Numbered from the stretch's first letter, positions 1 through 14,654 are shown. The stretch: 64,000 bases of DNA from Paulinella micropora (GCA_019918135.1 WBZZ01000512.1:1-64000), one strand, 5' to 3'. Made by a program: numbers and translations. The notes: generated by a model not told the origin, from the sequence alone.

Positions 1-560
1 GGAGGAGGCGGGCTTAGTGGAGGAGTTTCATGTTCTTTTTGTAGGCGCCATTCTCCTCCCCCTTCCCCTGCTCTTTGAGCCCCCAGAGCTCAGGGGGGGG
101 GGGGGGCGGGGGGGGGGTGGGTAGAGGGGAGGGGAGGCACAAGACCAATGTAAAGGAGAGGGGGCGGGCCAGGGGGAAGGAACGCCCCCTGCCCTCTAAG
201 AGCAGGGCGCGGAAGGGGAAAGGGGCAGAGGGAGAGGGGGGCGACGAGAAAGTGCAAACTTATTCTCTGTCTGTACTGGTGTCACGTGTCGACCTAGCAG
301 CGGCTGGTGTTTCAGAGACTGACGGCGGCAATACCGAGGTAGCGGCGGCCTTGTGCGATTGTGTGGTGCTGGTTGAATAAGAAACGCACTGGGAGACGTT
401 TGGTTCTAAAGTTTTAGAAGTATGCTGTTGACATCGTGCACAGAGCAAAACATTGTGCTTTTGTGTGAACCACGTATGGCGTTTCAGACACAACTCGCCT
501 GAATTTCTCGTTAGATTTTTTTTGTGAATGACTGTCTCGACATTCAAAAGTGATTAAACA
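1..560 (-). repeat. Repeat mosaic, delta-type and purine-rich modules
   Basis: The first 260 bases are a purine-rich (+ strand) block holding the reverse complement of the delta module (cgcctccactaa end) and a G-rich tract with the small palindrome around GAGCTC. From about 270 to 560 the sequence is unique-looking and of balanced composition; no convincing protein or RNA gene was seen in it. Short open frames here are low-complexity glycine/arginine/lysine and are not believed. Confidence 0.6.
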
Positions 561-577
561 AAGCATTCAAGACTGTT

Positions 578-604
578 TGCTCGTAGCAGCTGCTGCTACG
601 AGCA
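578..604. terminator. Perfect 13-bp-stem hairpin just 3' of the fibre-like ORF
   Basis: TGCTCGTAGCAGC is followed by one T and then its exact reverse complement. The hairpin lies 7 bp beyond the stop codon of the - strand fibre-like gene at 612-1389. A stem directly after a stop fits a transcript-end or polyadenylation hairpin, such as the palindromes that mark mRNA 3' ends in some giant DNA viruses (known for mimivirus). The function is inferred from position only. Confidence 0.5.
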
Positions 605-611
605 GACCTTC

Positions 612-1389
612 TAGGCCATGAACCAGCGCAGCACGCCGAGGTCAAGCGCGAGCGGCATTTTCCATGTACTATTGTCTCCATCCCGAACGGTCCTTTGCTT
701 CAGGTTGCCGGCGCTTAGTTGCTTGGGTGTAACGTTGTTGCATGTGACGCTCAAGCGAACCATTCCATTCGTGCTTACCTCAAGACTATCTTGTCGTATT
801 GCGCTGTGACCGAGATAAAGTGGAAAGAAAGTTCCCGACGGAAAGGGGTATGTTACGACCCGCGCGGGGCGCCACGCCACAGGCAGCTCCAGCAGGGTGC
901 AAAAAGCTCCTATCCTGGTGTAGTTATCATTCTCTTTCGGGAGGTCCTTGACATCCTCGAAGCGCAGCCGGTCTTTATCAAAGATCACGTGTCCCTCCAA
1001 CATGCACAGCGGCCCCACCCTGCGGCAGGCCACCCCTGTGCCGCTGTGCTCCCAGCGGGCGAGCTCGGTTGATTCGATGGGCAGCAGGCGCGGCGTGCTC
1101 AACTCCCGCACCACACACGCAAGCCGAGAGGTTTCGAAGCGCAGCGTCGCCAACTCTTGGTTGCGCTCGGCAGAACAAGGCGGGCCCTGAAGCACCCGGT
1201 GCCCAACACGAAGGCGCTGCCGCTCAGCACTGCCGCGGGGCTCAGCTTCAGCCGCAACCAGCCGTCGGCTCCGTGCCTGTCGCGAGTCAAGTCGATCCAA
1301 AGTTCTGTGCGCACTTCTCGCCGAGAATTCTTGCGGGTGGCCCCCTCTGTATTGCTAGCGTCGTCGGTAGTAGATGATGCACTCCCCAT
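612..1389 (-). pseudogene. Virus-like tail-fibre-type protein gene (fossil, broken)
   Basis: An intronless ORF of about 258 codons that looks broken about once. The N-terminus MGSASSTT fits the N-myristoylation pattern (Gly2, Ser6). The rest has the layout of C-terminal domains of phage and large-virus tail fibres: an ACRRVGPLCMLEGHVIF strand pair, then IGAFCTLLELPVAWRPARVV, then LEVSTNGMVRLSV (compare the family pattern R-x-G-x-V-x-L-x-G, LPxGyRP, and I-x-T-x-G-x-v). It would act in a virion if viral. A hairpin follows the stop. A related layout recurs at 45214-46085. The family call is by eye; a host beta-sandwich protein is the alternative. Confidence 0.45.
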
Positions 1390-1439
1390 CTTTCTGTGCA
1401 CACTCTATGCTTTTTTTCCTGGCCAGCAACACTTTTTAT

Positions 1440-2100
1440 TCGGCTGTTTTTAGGCGGTTTCTCTCCTAGGCGGCCGGTTTCGGGTTCTGTCCTGCTCTTT
1501 GAGCCCCCAAGCTCAAGAATGGGGGGGGGGTAGAGGGAAAGAGAGGCACAAAAGCAAATTTAAAGGAGAGAGGGGGGAGGGGGAGAAAGGGGGCGCACCA
1601 CACCCCCCCCCCCCGTCTAGGGGAGCGGGAGAGGGAGGGTAGGGGCGCGCTTTGCCGGTGTACAAGAAAGAATTAATAAAAAAATCCCTGACAAGGTTTT
1701 AATATTGGCACTGAGAACTAAGAGAAAAAGAGGGAGAGGGGCAAGCACGATCTGTCTTTGCCTCCATCTGAGAATTGAGAGCGGGAGTGGAAAGGGGTCA
1801 GGGGGGGAGGAACGCCAAGAATGTGCAAATTACGCTGAATTAAAACTCAAAAGAATCTTACACTTGACACTGAAAACTAGGAGAGGGAGAGGGACGGGGG
1901 AGGGGAAAGGGGAGAGCACACATTGTCTTAGTCCACACCCCCCTCCCAGTCTGAGAATAGGGAGCGGTAGAGGGAAGGGGAGGGGCAGGGGTTGTGTGCG
2001 CTACCTCTCGCCGGGGCGGGCCAAGATCATCGAGCCCCCTGCTTGCTGCTTGGCACCTTCGCCTCCGGGGGAGGAAAAGGGGGAGGAGGGGGGGCTGGTG
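1440..2100 (-). repeat. Repeat mosaic with beta and alpha modules, reverse orientation
   Basis: The stretch contains the reverse complement of the beta module around 1650-1715 (the GGTGTACAAGAAAG and CCCTGACAAGG motifs) and of alpha around 1830-1870 (GAATTAAAACTC), separated by purine-rich GGGAGAGGG runs. No gene is supported; lysine/glycine/arginine-rich frames are by-products of the purine tracts. Confidence 0.65.
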
Positions 2101-2121
2101 GCGAAAAAGCTTTTCCTTGCC

Positions 2122-2825
2122 TTAATTCCGTGGTACCGAGCACGTAGAGGCGGGCCCGCGGCCAGCACAAAAAGCTGAGTCTGGCCTTGGTCCGTGTGGT
2201 CGGTGGCGTCGACGGGCCGCCTCGTACACGCGCCCCGGCCAGGCCCCGCAGATATCCGCGGTGCCGCCGGCGAGGGTCGTGCCTAGGCCTACCAGGTAGA
2301 CCGCCAACGAGCATTCCTCCGCGTCAGTGGCAAAGGTGCGAGGCGGCAGCGCAAGCAGTTGGCCGGCTGGGCCCAACTCCCGTGGCACACCGGGCCAGGC
2401 CTGGAGCGCACGACGGGTCTCTTCCACCGCCTCCCCTGGCGTCGTCACGCAACTCGTGCCGGGCGCACAGCGCACGGGCAGGTACAGGCGCCCCCGCGCC
2501 CTGTCTTCCAGCAGGCGCAGCTGGCAGGCCTGGTGTTGCAGTTCTACCTGGGGGTCGTCGGAAAAGCAGAAGGCCTGGCACTCCCGCACGCCCAGTCCAG
2601 AACCCAACAGGGGTAGCAGTGCCAGCCGGCGGGCCCGGGGGCAACCCCAGCGGCAGAGCCTCCATCGCCGTGCGATACAGCTTCAGAGCAGCCGCGCTCA
2701 GCGTCTGGCCGGAACCGCGAGGTACAGGCAGAAGGAGAAGCGTTGGCTGGCCGCTAGCGCCTTGCGTCCGGCTGCCGGCAGCGAGAGGCCCAGGGTCCTG
2801 GGCTGCAAGCGCGTCGTTTTAAGCT
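2122..2825 (-). pseudogene. Decayed GC-rich ORF of unknown function
   Basis: This block is far richer in GC than the flanking repeats and reads as protein-like sequence on the - strand: an N-terminal basic segment, then a segment with LKLYRTAMEALPLG, then the longest clean stretch (about 160 codons, 2122-2607) containing RECQAFCFSDDPQVELQHQA and a hydrophobic EECSLAVYLVGLGTTL. These pieces lie in different frames, so the gene appears broken at least twice. No family is recognised. The opposite strand is also open for long stretches because of the GC bias, so the strand choice is uncertain. Confidence 0.3.
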
Positions 2826-2959
2826 TGGGCCTTGGACACAGACCGGAGCGGGAGAGAAAAGAGGCAAGGAAAGCCAAGAAAGTACCAAAAAGAATGTACC
2901 TTCAGCAGGAGTCTCGACAAGTGAGAATGGGAAGGGGGGCACCCGGCATCGGAGGGCTT

Positions 2960-3195
2960 AGTTGAGGCGTTTCATGCATTTTTTTTGTAGCTTTTGCGCT
3001 CTTCCCCTCCCCCCTTGCCCGTTCCCTGTTCTTTGAGCCCCCCGGGCTCTCAGGGGGCTCAGAGGGAGGGAAGAAGAAAAGAAAAAGGGGGGGGGCGCCC
3101 CCCCCCCCGCCCAGTTACAAAAAAAAATTGCTTTTCTTTGGGCTATACAATATGTCCTTGCCTGTTTAAGACAAATTCTTTTGCGCTAGTCACGC
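2960..3195. repeat. Repeat block before the MYND gene
   Basis: The first 150 bases are a reverse-oriented delta/purine block (end of CATGCATTTTTTTTGTAGC, then the GAGCCCCCCGGGCTC palindrome and G/C homopolymers). The last 75 bases before the ATG at 3197 are AT-richer and unique (GGGCTATACAATATG), so they may contain the promoter of the MYND gene, but no certain element was recognised. Confidence 0.4.
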
Positions 3196-3196
3196 C

Positions 3197-3790
3197 ATGG
3201 AGTTCACCTACAAGGGCCGGTGCTTCAACCTCGAATGCCCTAGTAGTACGACCGAGGGTCCGGCGCGCGTCCGCAAGTGCGCCCGCTGCCGCTGCGCGAC
3301 GTACTGCAGCCCGCAATGCCAGAAAGCAGACTGGAAACGAGCGCACCGTAAAATTTGCCAACCAGGCTCCCAGCTAATCCAGGAGTGCAAGCGCGTGCGC
3401 CGGTTCGTGTCCCAGATGTGCAAAGAGCCTGGGCGATGGTACGACACCTTGGCGCCCCTTGTTCCCGCTGGCGATGACATCAGGTTAGTGTACCTGCGCT
3501 TGGAGTTGGGAGATAAAGTGGTTAGTCAGCATATTTCCGCAGAAAAGCTAGCCAAGCCCGAGTCGACGATCCTGCGCGATTTTCTCAAGGACTACCCATT
3601 CCCGTCCGAGCGTGCGGCGCTGGTCGTGGTAGTCAGCTCCACGCTAGTGGACTTAAAGGATGACCCGCAAAACTTGCACGCGGCCATGGGCGTGCTGACG
3701 CTGGGGAAAGAGCCGCCACCAGCAGCCATCCAACTAGTGGCAGGCAGCCCGCCCGTGACGCCGCCGATAGTGCTGCGGTGTGCTGCCTGA
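3197..3790 (+). CDS. MYND-type zinc finger protein
   Basis: The ORF has 197 codons, no intron, and an ATG in good context (gccATGg). Residues 9-54 form a MYND finger: C9-x4-C14, C28-x2-C31, Y36-C37-x3-C41 and H50-x3-C54, with the usual ADWKRAHRKIC ending. MYND fingers bind two zinc ions and mediate protein-protein contacts. The remaining 140 residues match no family I recognise and contain DDIRLVYLRLELGDKVVS. A second MYND-like finger begins about 20 bp after the stop, so this may be one half of a longer ancestral tandem-finger gene. The pieces downstream were copied elsewhere in the window. Confidence 0.7.
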   Translation: MEFTYKGRCFNLECPSSTTEGPARVRKCARCRCATYCSPQCQKADWKRAHRKICQPGSQLIQECKRVRRFVSQMCKEPGRWYDTLAPLVPAGDDIRLVYLRLELGDKVVSQHISAEKLAKPESTILRDFLKDYPFPSERAALVVVVSSTLVDLKDDPQNLHAAMGVLTLGKEPPPAAIQLVAGSPPVTPPIVLRCAA

Positions 3791-3811
3791 GGTCGCGCCG
3801 AAACCACGAAG

Positions 3812-4316
3812 TTGCACGCTTGTGGCTCGTGCCATGCCAGGCTCTATTGCAACCGGCACTGCCAAAGCACGCACTGGCGCACGGGCCACCGGGCAAGAGT
3901 GCCAGAGCCCCGCGCTCAGGCTGGCCGTGCAGCTAGGCACGCCGCAGAATTATTGGAGGCAGCGCCGACAGTCGTCCCCAGCACCAGCAAACGACCTCAC
4001 GGTCATGCGCCTCGCCTTGCAGCGTTGCATGTTGGAGCTGGCGTGCGATCCGACGTTCTTGGACGAGGACGAGTTCGAGGCTTCAGCATGCGATGGTGAC
4101 GAAACAGTGTCGTCACTAGGCAGAGAAATGGGACCAGCGGCCGAGGACGCGCTCAACGACTGGCTGGCGGCGCGCCGGGTCTGGCTCAACCGCGGGGCGG
4201 ACAACGCAGTGCAGGCGCTGGAGGCCGAGGTGCGCGCTTGGGTGCCCTGGCCGTTGCAGCCCTTCCTGCACGTGACCCAATATTTGCACGATCAGCGCAC
4301 AGACGGTGCCGGCTAG
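3812..4316 (+). pseudogene. Second MYND-like finger gene, frameshifted
   Basis: The reading CGSCHARLYCNRHCQSTHW (from about 3815) is a second MYND finger that lacks a clear final Cys. After about 50 codons the protein-like signal moves to another frame, which continues to a stop at 4316 through LALQRCMLELACDPTFLDED and PLQPFLHVTQYLHD. A shift near 3.9-4.0 kb, or an unseen intron, is needed to link them. The C-terminal piece has a relative on the - strand at 36634-36830 (LELACDLEALEDE, LQPFLHVTPYLHN), and the last 40 bp (CACAGACGGTGCCGG...) recur in repeats at 19.56, 24.86, 25.90, 34.50 and 53.72 kb. Confidence 0.5.
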
Positions 4317-4319
4317 GGT

Positions 4320-6586
4320 TCTAACATAGGCTAATGCCTTGTCGAGTTTTAATTAAGCGTGATTTTTCTTGCACTTTCTTGGCGCCGCGGCCGGGCTGGG
4401 GGCAACACGTAGGTCGCAACCTCTTGTATAGAATTAAAAGACCGCTACTAAAAAAAATCCTGGATCCATTAATATAAACCTTATATTTGGGAAAAAAAGT
4501 AATCAAATGTATGTTTCCTTTTCTCCCTCAATCTTAGCGTGCTGCTGTGTTTGGCGCGGCCCCCTGAGGTTAGCAAGTACCTTCAGCTACCAGTGTCGAG
4601 CCCGTGTCAAAAACCTATTAAACGTAAACTAACTAGTTCCCTTTTAATTAAAGAATTCGTTTTTGTGATATGGCTAGCAAAGGCAGTTCTGCCGCAAAAA
4701 ACTCTGAAACACTGCCTTTTCCGGCCGTATGCAAGAACTAAGAGAGGAAGGAAATCTGTAGTTTTCCAGGGGAAACATACACACGACAATTTGGCAACAA
4801 ATTTCATTCAAGAAACGGGAAAGAGAAAAAACAGAGTATTCGCCAAAGCGCCGCCGTGAAGAAGGCCGTCGGGGAAGGAGAAAAGGGGGGGGCGCCCCCC
4901 CCTCTCTTCCTCTTTCTATTTCCTTCCCCTGCCCCCCCTTCTCTCCCCGCTTCCTCTTCTCGCCCCGCTTCCTCTTCTCGCCCGCTCCCTCTTCTCGTCC
5001 CGCTCCCTCTTCTCGTCCCGCTCCCTCTCTTTTTTCGGAGGGGGAGAAGAAGAAACATGAAAAAACTTGTCATTTGCGCAAAACAAAAAAAACAGTGCGC
5101 GTTTTTTTTGGGCGGGAAAACATTTGATTTTTTGCGAACTTTGTGGAATGACGCGGAAGCAGAGGGAAAAAGAAAAAAAAAGGGGGGGGGGGGGAGGGTG
5201 AATAGCGCAGAAGCTACAAACAAAATAAATACATGCAACGCCTCCACTAATCCCCCGGCCCCTTCCTCTTTTAGTTTTCAGTGCCAAGATTACAACTTTG
5301 TCATGGTTTTTTTTTTAATTTTTTGTACATTTCTTCGCGCCCCTCCCTTCTGAGGAGGGAGGGGGATGTGCCGCGTGCTGCCCGGATGCCAAGACACATG
5401 ATAAGCTAACTCTTATTCTAATAGTTTTCAGTGCCCCAAGTGTAAGACCGTCAAGTGGGCCGGATGTTGCGGCAGCCTGAGGGTGCAGTTGCAAGTGTCA
5501 AATGTGATGCTTTGTCGATTTTTAATTCAGCGTGGACTTTTCTTGCACTTTCTTGGCGCCCTACTCTCCCTGTCCGTCTTGTACATTCTTGGCGCGGACA
5601 GGACGCCGCCGGGGCCGGCCGGGGCTCTTGTCCTCCTGGCACATTGACCACTGCCCATCTATCCGCCGTAAGGTCGTGCTGGAGCACGGTGCGCAAGATC
5701 TGCGGAAATATCTGCGGGAGTATGACAAGTAGAAAAAAGAATTTTTTTGGACGTGTTTGCACGCGCAAACAGGGGACGAAGGAGATAGCGGGGGACAAGG
5801 GGAAGAGAAGGGAACGGGGGGGGGGGGGAAGGAGCATTTCCCCTCCCCTTCCTCCCTGCCCTTTATCTTTCCCCTTCGTCCTCTTCCCTCCCTCTTCTGC
5901 TCCCGCTCCCGATCCTCAGACGGGAGACTAGCCAATTCGTGCTCTCCCCCCCTCCCTGCATCTTCTTCTCTCCCCTCTACTCCATCCCCCCCCCTCCCTC
6001 TGAGCCCAGGGGGCTCAAGGAGCAAGGGAGGGGAAGGGGCGCGCTAAGAATGGCGCAGAAGCTACAAACAAAATAAATACATGCAACGCCTCCACTAACC
6101 CCCCCCCCCCCTTTATGCCTGGCGCCTTTCCCCTTTCCCTCTTACTGACGGGGGGTAAAGATAGATTAAATCCTCCCCGGCCCCTTCTCCTCTTAGTTTT
6201 CAGTGCAGAGATTACAGATTTGTCACGGATTTTTTTGCGCTGATTTTTGTGCACCGGCAAAGCGCGCCCCTGCCCTCCCGATTCTCAGACAGTGAGAAAG
6301 GGGCGGGTAGAAGTACATCCCCCTTATTCCCCCCCCCCCCTTCTTTTCCTCCCCCCCGTCTGTTCCCCCCCCCCCCCCCTTCTTTTCCTCCCCCCCGTCT
6401 GTTCCCTTTGTTGTCGGGTAAAAAGAATTTTTTTCCTCGTTTTATATTTTTCTTACCTTGCGCACGGTGGTCGAGCCATGGCACGGACAGGACGCTGTTG
6501 GTGTAGTGAGGCCCTTGTCCTCCTGGCACATTGACCACCGCCCATCCATTCGCCGCAGGGTCGTGCTGGAGCACGGTGTTCCGCTC
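4320..6586. repeat. Repeat mosaic around a hairpin element, no gene
   Basis: Contents in order: an alpha copy (4339-4385); a segment related to 36527-36590 (AGACCG...AAATCCTGG); the hairpin element at 4667-4731; CT-rich runs with the CTCTTCTCGTCCCGCTCC tandem (4925-5025); delta (5205-5250); beta (5280-5340); alpha (5435-5560); gamma pieces (5580-5730, 6440-6586); and C-rich tandem tracts (6330-6410). All open frames here are low-complexity or shadows of the repeats. Confidence 0.7.
4667..4731. repeat. GATATGGC hairpin element, copy 1
   Basis: The arm GATATGGCTAGCAAAGGCAG is complementary to the right arm CTGCCTTTTCCGGCCGTAT with a loop of about 25 bp. The same arms recur at 35670, 39247, 44061, 53041 and 59675, and partial copies lie at 48176, 49508 and 52036. 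The loops differ between copies while the arms are kept, which points to a palindromic mobile element or to selection on the hairpin. Confidence 0.7.
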
Positions 6587-6590
6587 CTAG
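6587..6590. other. Target-site duplication CTAG, left side of element 1
   Basis: CTAG precedes the left inverted repeat; CTAG also follows the right one at 19484-19487. The uninterrupted repeat at 23255-23275 reads CTCCGCTCCTAGTTTTCAGT, so removing the element and one CTAG restores it. Because CTAG is itself a palindrome, a 2-bp TA duplication fits equally well. Confidence 0.75.
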
Positions 6591-6910
6591 AACTAAACAT
6601 TCGACAATCTTGGGGGTATCCCTTTTTCCGAAATTTTCCATGAAGTATATGGACTTTTTTGAAAACGTGTGGAAATGAAAGGAAATCAATTCACTGATTG
6701 CAGAACATATAAAAATAATATTAAAACATGTTTTTATTAATTGTAATACACTTTAACTTCATCTTCAGAGGTGGGCAGGAACCGGTCCGACACGGTAATC
6801 TTTCTCCTTTTTCATAGTCCCGGCTACTATGAATCTATGATGATAACAATGCCCAACATGCAGAATTTGCTTTTAAGTTTGTTTATCTTTGTTTACATTA
6901 AGCATTTTAC
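6591..6910 (+). repeat. Element 1 left terminal inverted repeat
   Basis: It matches 19167-19483 in reverse complement, with long identical stretches (for example AGGTGGGCAGGAACCGGTCC) and small length differences near the inner end (GCATTTTAC / GTAAAATGC). The high identity suggests fairly recent movement or correction between the ends. Confidence 0.85.
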
Positions 6911-7294
6911 TTTATTATGATAATAAACATTGCTTTTACCTACAATAAATTCCCCCCGGGGGGGGGAGGGGGGAGGGGGGAACGGGGGAGGAAGAGAAGT
7001 GCGATGTCGCCACGCAAAATACATAGATTCTACAACAAAATTTCTTTAATTACTAAAAAAAATAATAAATCTAACTCCGTAATATCATACTAACTAAATT
7101 AGAAGTTTGTTTAACTCTTGCACGCGACAAACGTTCTTAATCACGCTTTCGACCATAACAAACCTGCCAGTGCAAAAAATTACGATTAATACTACACTAC
7201 GACAAAGAAAAAAAACACAAAACAAATTCAAACATCTTTCAGATGAAGGAGAAAAGTGAAAGCTATGCAAACTACCTGGTGCGTGCATTTGAAG
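6911..7294. other. Non-coding AT-rich spacer of element 1
   Basis: An AT-rich stretch with a G-rich tract (6955-6990). It lies downstream of the - strand gene 7295-7897 and probably holds its 3' end. No ORF, repeat family or RNA was recognised. Confidence 0.4.
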
Positions 7295-7897
7295 TTAGCG
7301 CCGAGTCAGCGCAAGCGATGCTAAAACAAACTCCCATGCGTTAGGTGAGCTGGGAGCGGTGAGACCGGTGCCGCGTTGGGGGGTGGAAGGTGAGTTACCA
7401 GCAGACAGAGCGCCAGCTGCCATCCGCGCGATGAGATCCTCCAGCAAGCTTTCTCTCTCGCTCTTACTATTTTTGTTGTTGTTGTTGTTGTTGCTGTTGT
7501 TGTTGCTGATGTTGTTGTTGTTGTTATCATTATCATCATAGTTTTTCTTGTTCTTGTTATTCTTCTTCATCTTCTTCTTCACTCTCTCGTTCTCTTCTTC
7601 TGAGCTTTCCTCCTCCTCCTCCTCCTCCTTCTCCTTCTTCGAATTCTTCCTCTTTCTTCTCTCCTCTTCCCGTTGTCGCTTCTCTTGCGCCTCTTTTTCC
7701 TTCCGATCTTGCGCTTCTTTTTTCTTCCTTTCCTCCTCTCTCAACTTTCTTTCTTCTGCTAGCATTTCCTTAATGGATGCGGCTTGTTCTGACATTGCCT
7801 TGTTCACAAGATCCTGAACGACTTCTTTCGACACGCCGGCGGACGAACTACCCTGAATACAATACCGGTCGCCGTTGTTTTGAAAGAAGTCGTTCAT
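7295..7897 (-). CDS. Coil-rich, low-complexity protein of element 1
   Basis: This reads 200 codons from an ATG (MNDFFQNNGDRYC) to a stop. Residues about 20-50 (VSKEVVQDLVNKAMSEQAAS) look like a folded helix; then comes a long K/E/R coiled-coil stretch, an asparagine-rich stretch and a C-terminal segment with SERESLLEDLIARMAAGA. The frame stays open upstream through a SINE-like repeat with an (ATT)n tail, so the first internal ATG beyond that repeat was chosen. The function is unknown. The composition suits a nuclear scaffold or DNA-associated accessory protein of the transposon. Confidence 0.5.
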   Translation of the reverse strand: MNDFFQNNGDRYCIQGSSSAGVSKEVVQDLVNKAMSEQAASIKEMLAEERKLREEERKKKEAQDRKEKEAQEKRQREEERRKRKNSKKEKEEEEEEESSEEENERVKKKMKKNNKNKKNYDDNDNNNNNISNNNSNNNNNNKNSKSERESLLEDLIARMAAGALSAGNSPSTPQRGTGLTAPSSPNAWEFVLASLALTRR

Positions 7898-7956
7898 TTC
7901 TTGCGAACAAGGCAGTGGCAGAACAAACCAACAGCAACGACAACAACAACAACAAA

Positions 7957-7957
<1 letters not shown>

Positions 7958-8009
<52 letters not shown>

Positions 8010-8184
8010 GTATATCTCCTGCCAATTGCTGAGACAAAAGGCCATGTGCATCCAGTCCTCCATTCCATAAGGAAAGTCTCCACACCAATCGGTGGAATAA
8101 AGGAAGTGACGGCATAGAACATCACTCTAGGAGCTTTATACCAATCAGCTCATGGAAAGGGACCGATGGCCTATGTACTCCCTA

Positions 8185-8185
<1 letters not shown>
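7958..8185 (-). repeat. SINE-like repeat family C with (ATT)n tail, copy 1
   Basis: About 176 bp of body ends in a (TAA)n run on the + strand, i.e. an (ATT)n tail on the element strand. A second copy with the same body and tail lies at 9899-10141. No tRNA-like head was recognised. Confidence 0.65.
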
Positions 8186-8280
<95 letters not shown>

Positions 8281-8433
8281 GTTTGAAAAAAAAATGTCAG
8301 CGCTTCCCGTTAGAGAGATTATACTCGGAAAAAAAAAGACAGGGAAAGGCTCACTGATAGAATGCCACACACACTAGCTAGCCATACTAAAGCTAGTAGC
8401 TATACTCCCCTCTCTAAACTATATGCTGCGGCG
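8186..8433. repeat. (TAA)n run plus family B repeat, copy 1
   Basis: About 95 bp of (TAA)n are followed by a 150-bp body (GACAGCGCTTCCCGTTAGA, CCACACACACTAGCTA, CTCCCCTCTCTAAACTAT). Three further copies occur at 9725-9880, 11405-11562 and, inverted, 14651-14800. All are bounded by (TAA)n or (ATT)n. Confidence 0.65.
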
Positions 8434-8515
8434 CCCAAAGAGACCTTTTGACCCCCCCCCCCCCGGGGGCCCCCCCCTCACAAAAAAAAAGAAAAAGAAG
8501 AAGGAGTAGGAAAGA

Positions 8516-12996
<4,481 letters not shown>

Positions 12997-13036
12997 CTGA
13001 AATTTGAACGTGTGGAAAAAGGGTCGTGTTATTATC

Positions 13037-13880
13037 AAACTTTTGTGCAGAGATTTTATTAAGAGCATGACATTTCGAGAAGATGTAACAGCATTCCCGC
13101 TCTTTCCCCAGCTCAGAATGAGCGGGAATGCTATTCTTTTTTTCTGTACACAACAATCTGTGGAAAAAACTCTGCACAAAAGTTTGTGAAAAGCGACCGG
13201 CATGATTTTGCATTTCCTTCCTACGTACTCTCAACTCATGTCATCCCTTGCATGTTTCTGCTATAACGTGTTTGTTGAAGCTATAAATGTCATTTCCTAA
13301 CATTGCACGACCCAGCTTAATCTATTTTTCATAAACCAGCAATTCGATGAAACTCGTTTTTGGATTGCTGTTTTGCAAACTTTTGTGCAGAGATTTTATT
13401 GAGAACATGACATTTCGAGAAAATGTAACAGCATTCCCGCTCTTTTCCCAGCTCAGAATGAGCGGGAATGCTATTCTTTTTTTCTGTACACAACAATCTG
13501 TGGAAAAAACTCTGCACAAAAGTTTGTGAAAACCGACCGGCATGATTTTGCATTTCCTTCCTACGTACTCTCAACTCATGTCATCCCTTGCATGTTTCTG
13601 CAACGTGTTTGTTGAAGCTATAAATGTCATTTCCTAACATTGCACGACCCAGCTTAATCTATTTTTCACAAACCAGCAATTCGATGAAACTCGTTTTTGG
13701 ATTGCTGTTTTGCAAACTTTTGTGCAGAGATTTTATTGAGAGCATGACATTTCGAGAAGATGTAACAGCATTCCCGCTCTTTTCCCAGCTCAGAATGAGC
13801 GGGAATGCTATTCTTTTCTTCTGTACACAACAATCTGTGGAAAAAACTCTGCACAAAAGTTTGTGAAACTGACCGGCATG
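13037..13880. repeat. Three tandem copies of a 340-bp palindromic unit
   Basis: The motif AAACTTTTGTGCAGAG begins at 13037, 13377 and 13714, so the period is 340 and 337 bp. Each unit contains two nested inverted repeats: AAACTTTTGTGCAGAG with CTCTGCACAAAAGTTT at the outside, and GCATTCCCGCTC with GAGCGGGAATGC inside. The third unit is cut short at about 13880. They sit upstream of the - strand gene, between it and the divergent + strand gene. Confidence 0.8.
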
Positions 13881-13902
13881 ATTTTGCATTTCCTCTTCAA
13901 TA

Positions 13903-13950
<48 letters not shown>

Positions 13951-13951
<1 letters not shown>

Positions 13952-14216
13952 GACACCGTGATAGCCCAGTGGTCAAGTTCTACCATCTGGGACCTGTCGC
14001 CAGTTCGATTCCCGTCGGTGCCACCAGTATTTTCATTGAACATACCGGTCCGTCTGGACCAGTATTTTCATTGAACATACCGGTCCGTCTGGAAGTGTTG
14101 GAACTGCCCTTGCGGGGGTGTCATTACAGCCTATCGTCAATTCTTCGTACTCCCCTCACGGGTGAGACGATGGAGGCGCATGTGCAGAAATGCATCAGCC
14201 ATTGACAGAGAAGCAC

Positions 14217-14272
<56 letters not shown>
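13951..14272 (+). repeat. tRNA-derived SINE-like repeat (family A), copy 3
   Basis: The tRNA-like head spans 13952-14024, with box A at TAGCCCAGTGG and box B at GTTCGATTCCC. A 38-bp internal direct duplication follows (TATTTTCATTGAACATACCG twice), then the body and an (ATT)n tail from 14217. It is not a functional tRNA gene: the T arm does not pair well and the cloverleaf is imperfect. Confidence 0.75.
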
Positions 14273-14274
<2 letters not shown>

Positions 14275-14397
14275 GTTGCTTGGAGCTGCCTTGCGGGGGT
14301 GTCAGTAGAGCCTATCGTCAAATCTTCGTACTCCCCTCACGGGTGAGACGATGGAGGCACATGTGCAGAAATGCATTCGCCATTGACTGAGAAGCAC

Positions 14398-14444
<47 letters not shown>

Positions 14445-14590
14445 TTATTATTATTATTATTATTATTATTGAGTCTTTGGAGCGGAGCCGCGTCACCGAA
14501 CGGCCCCGTGCTACCAATGGAGGCACATGTCCGACAGGATCAAAGGCCAATTGACTGATAAATCTATTATTATTATTATTATTGTTATTA

Positions 14591-14650
<60 letters not shown>
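14273..14650 (+). repeat. Two head-truncated family A repeats with (ATT)n tails
   Basis: 14275-14398 is a family A body without its tRNA-like head and with its own (ATT)n tail. 14471-14560 is a diverged relative (GGAGGCACATGT, CAATTGACTGA) with a tail at 14562-14650. This tail-next-to-head stacking suggests repeated insertion into existing (ATT)n tails. Confidence 0.65.

Positions 14651-14654
<4 letters not shown>

Noticed and set aside
13037-13880. CRISPR array
   Set aside because: The period is 340 bp with almost no unique spacer, units are palindromic, and no cas-like gene is near. The setting is eukaryotic.
13952-14024. A functional tRNA gene
   Set aside because: A and B boxes and acceptor arms are present, but the T stem does not pair well, and the same sequence recurs as the head of repeats with a shared body and (ATT)n tail. 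It is a SINE head.
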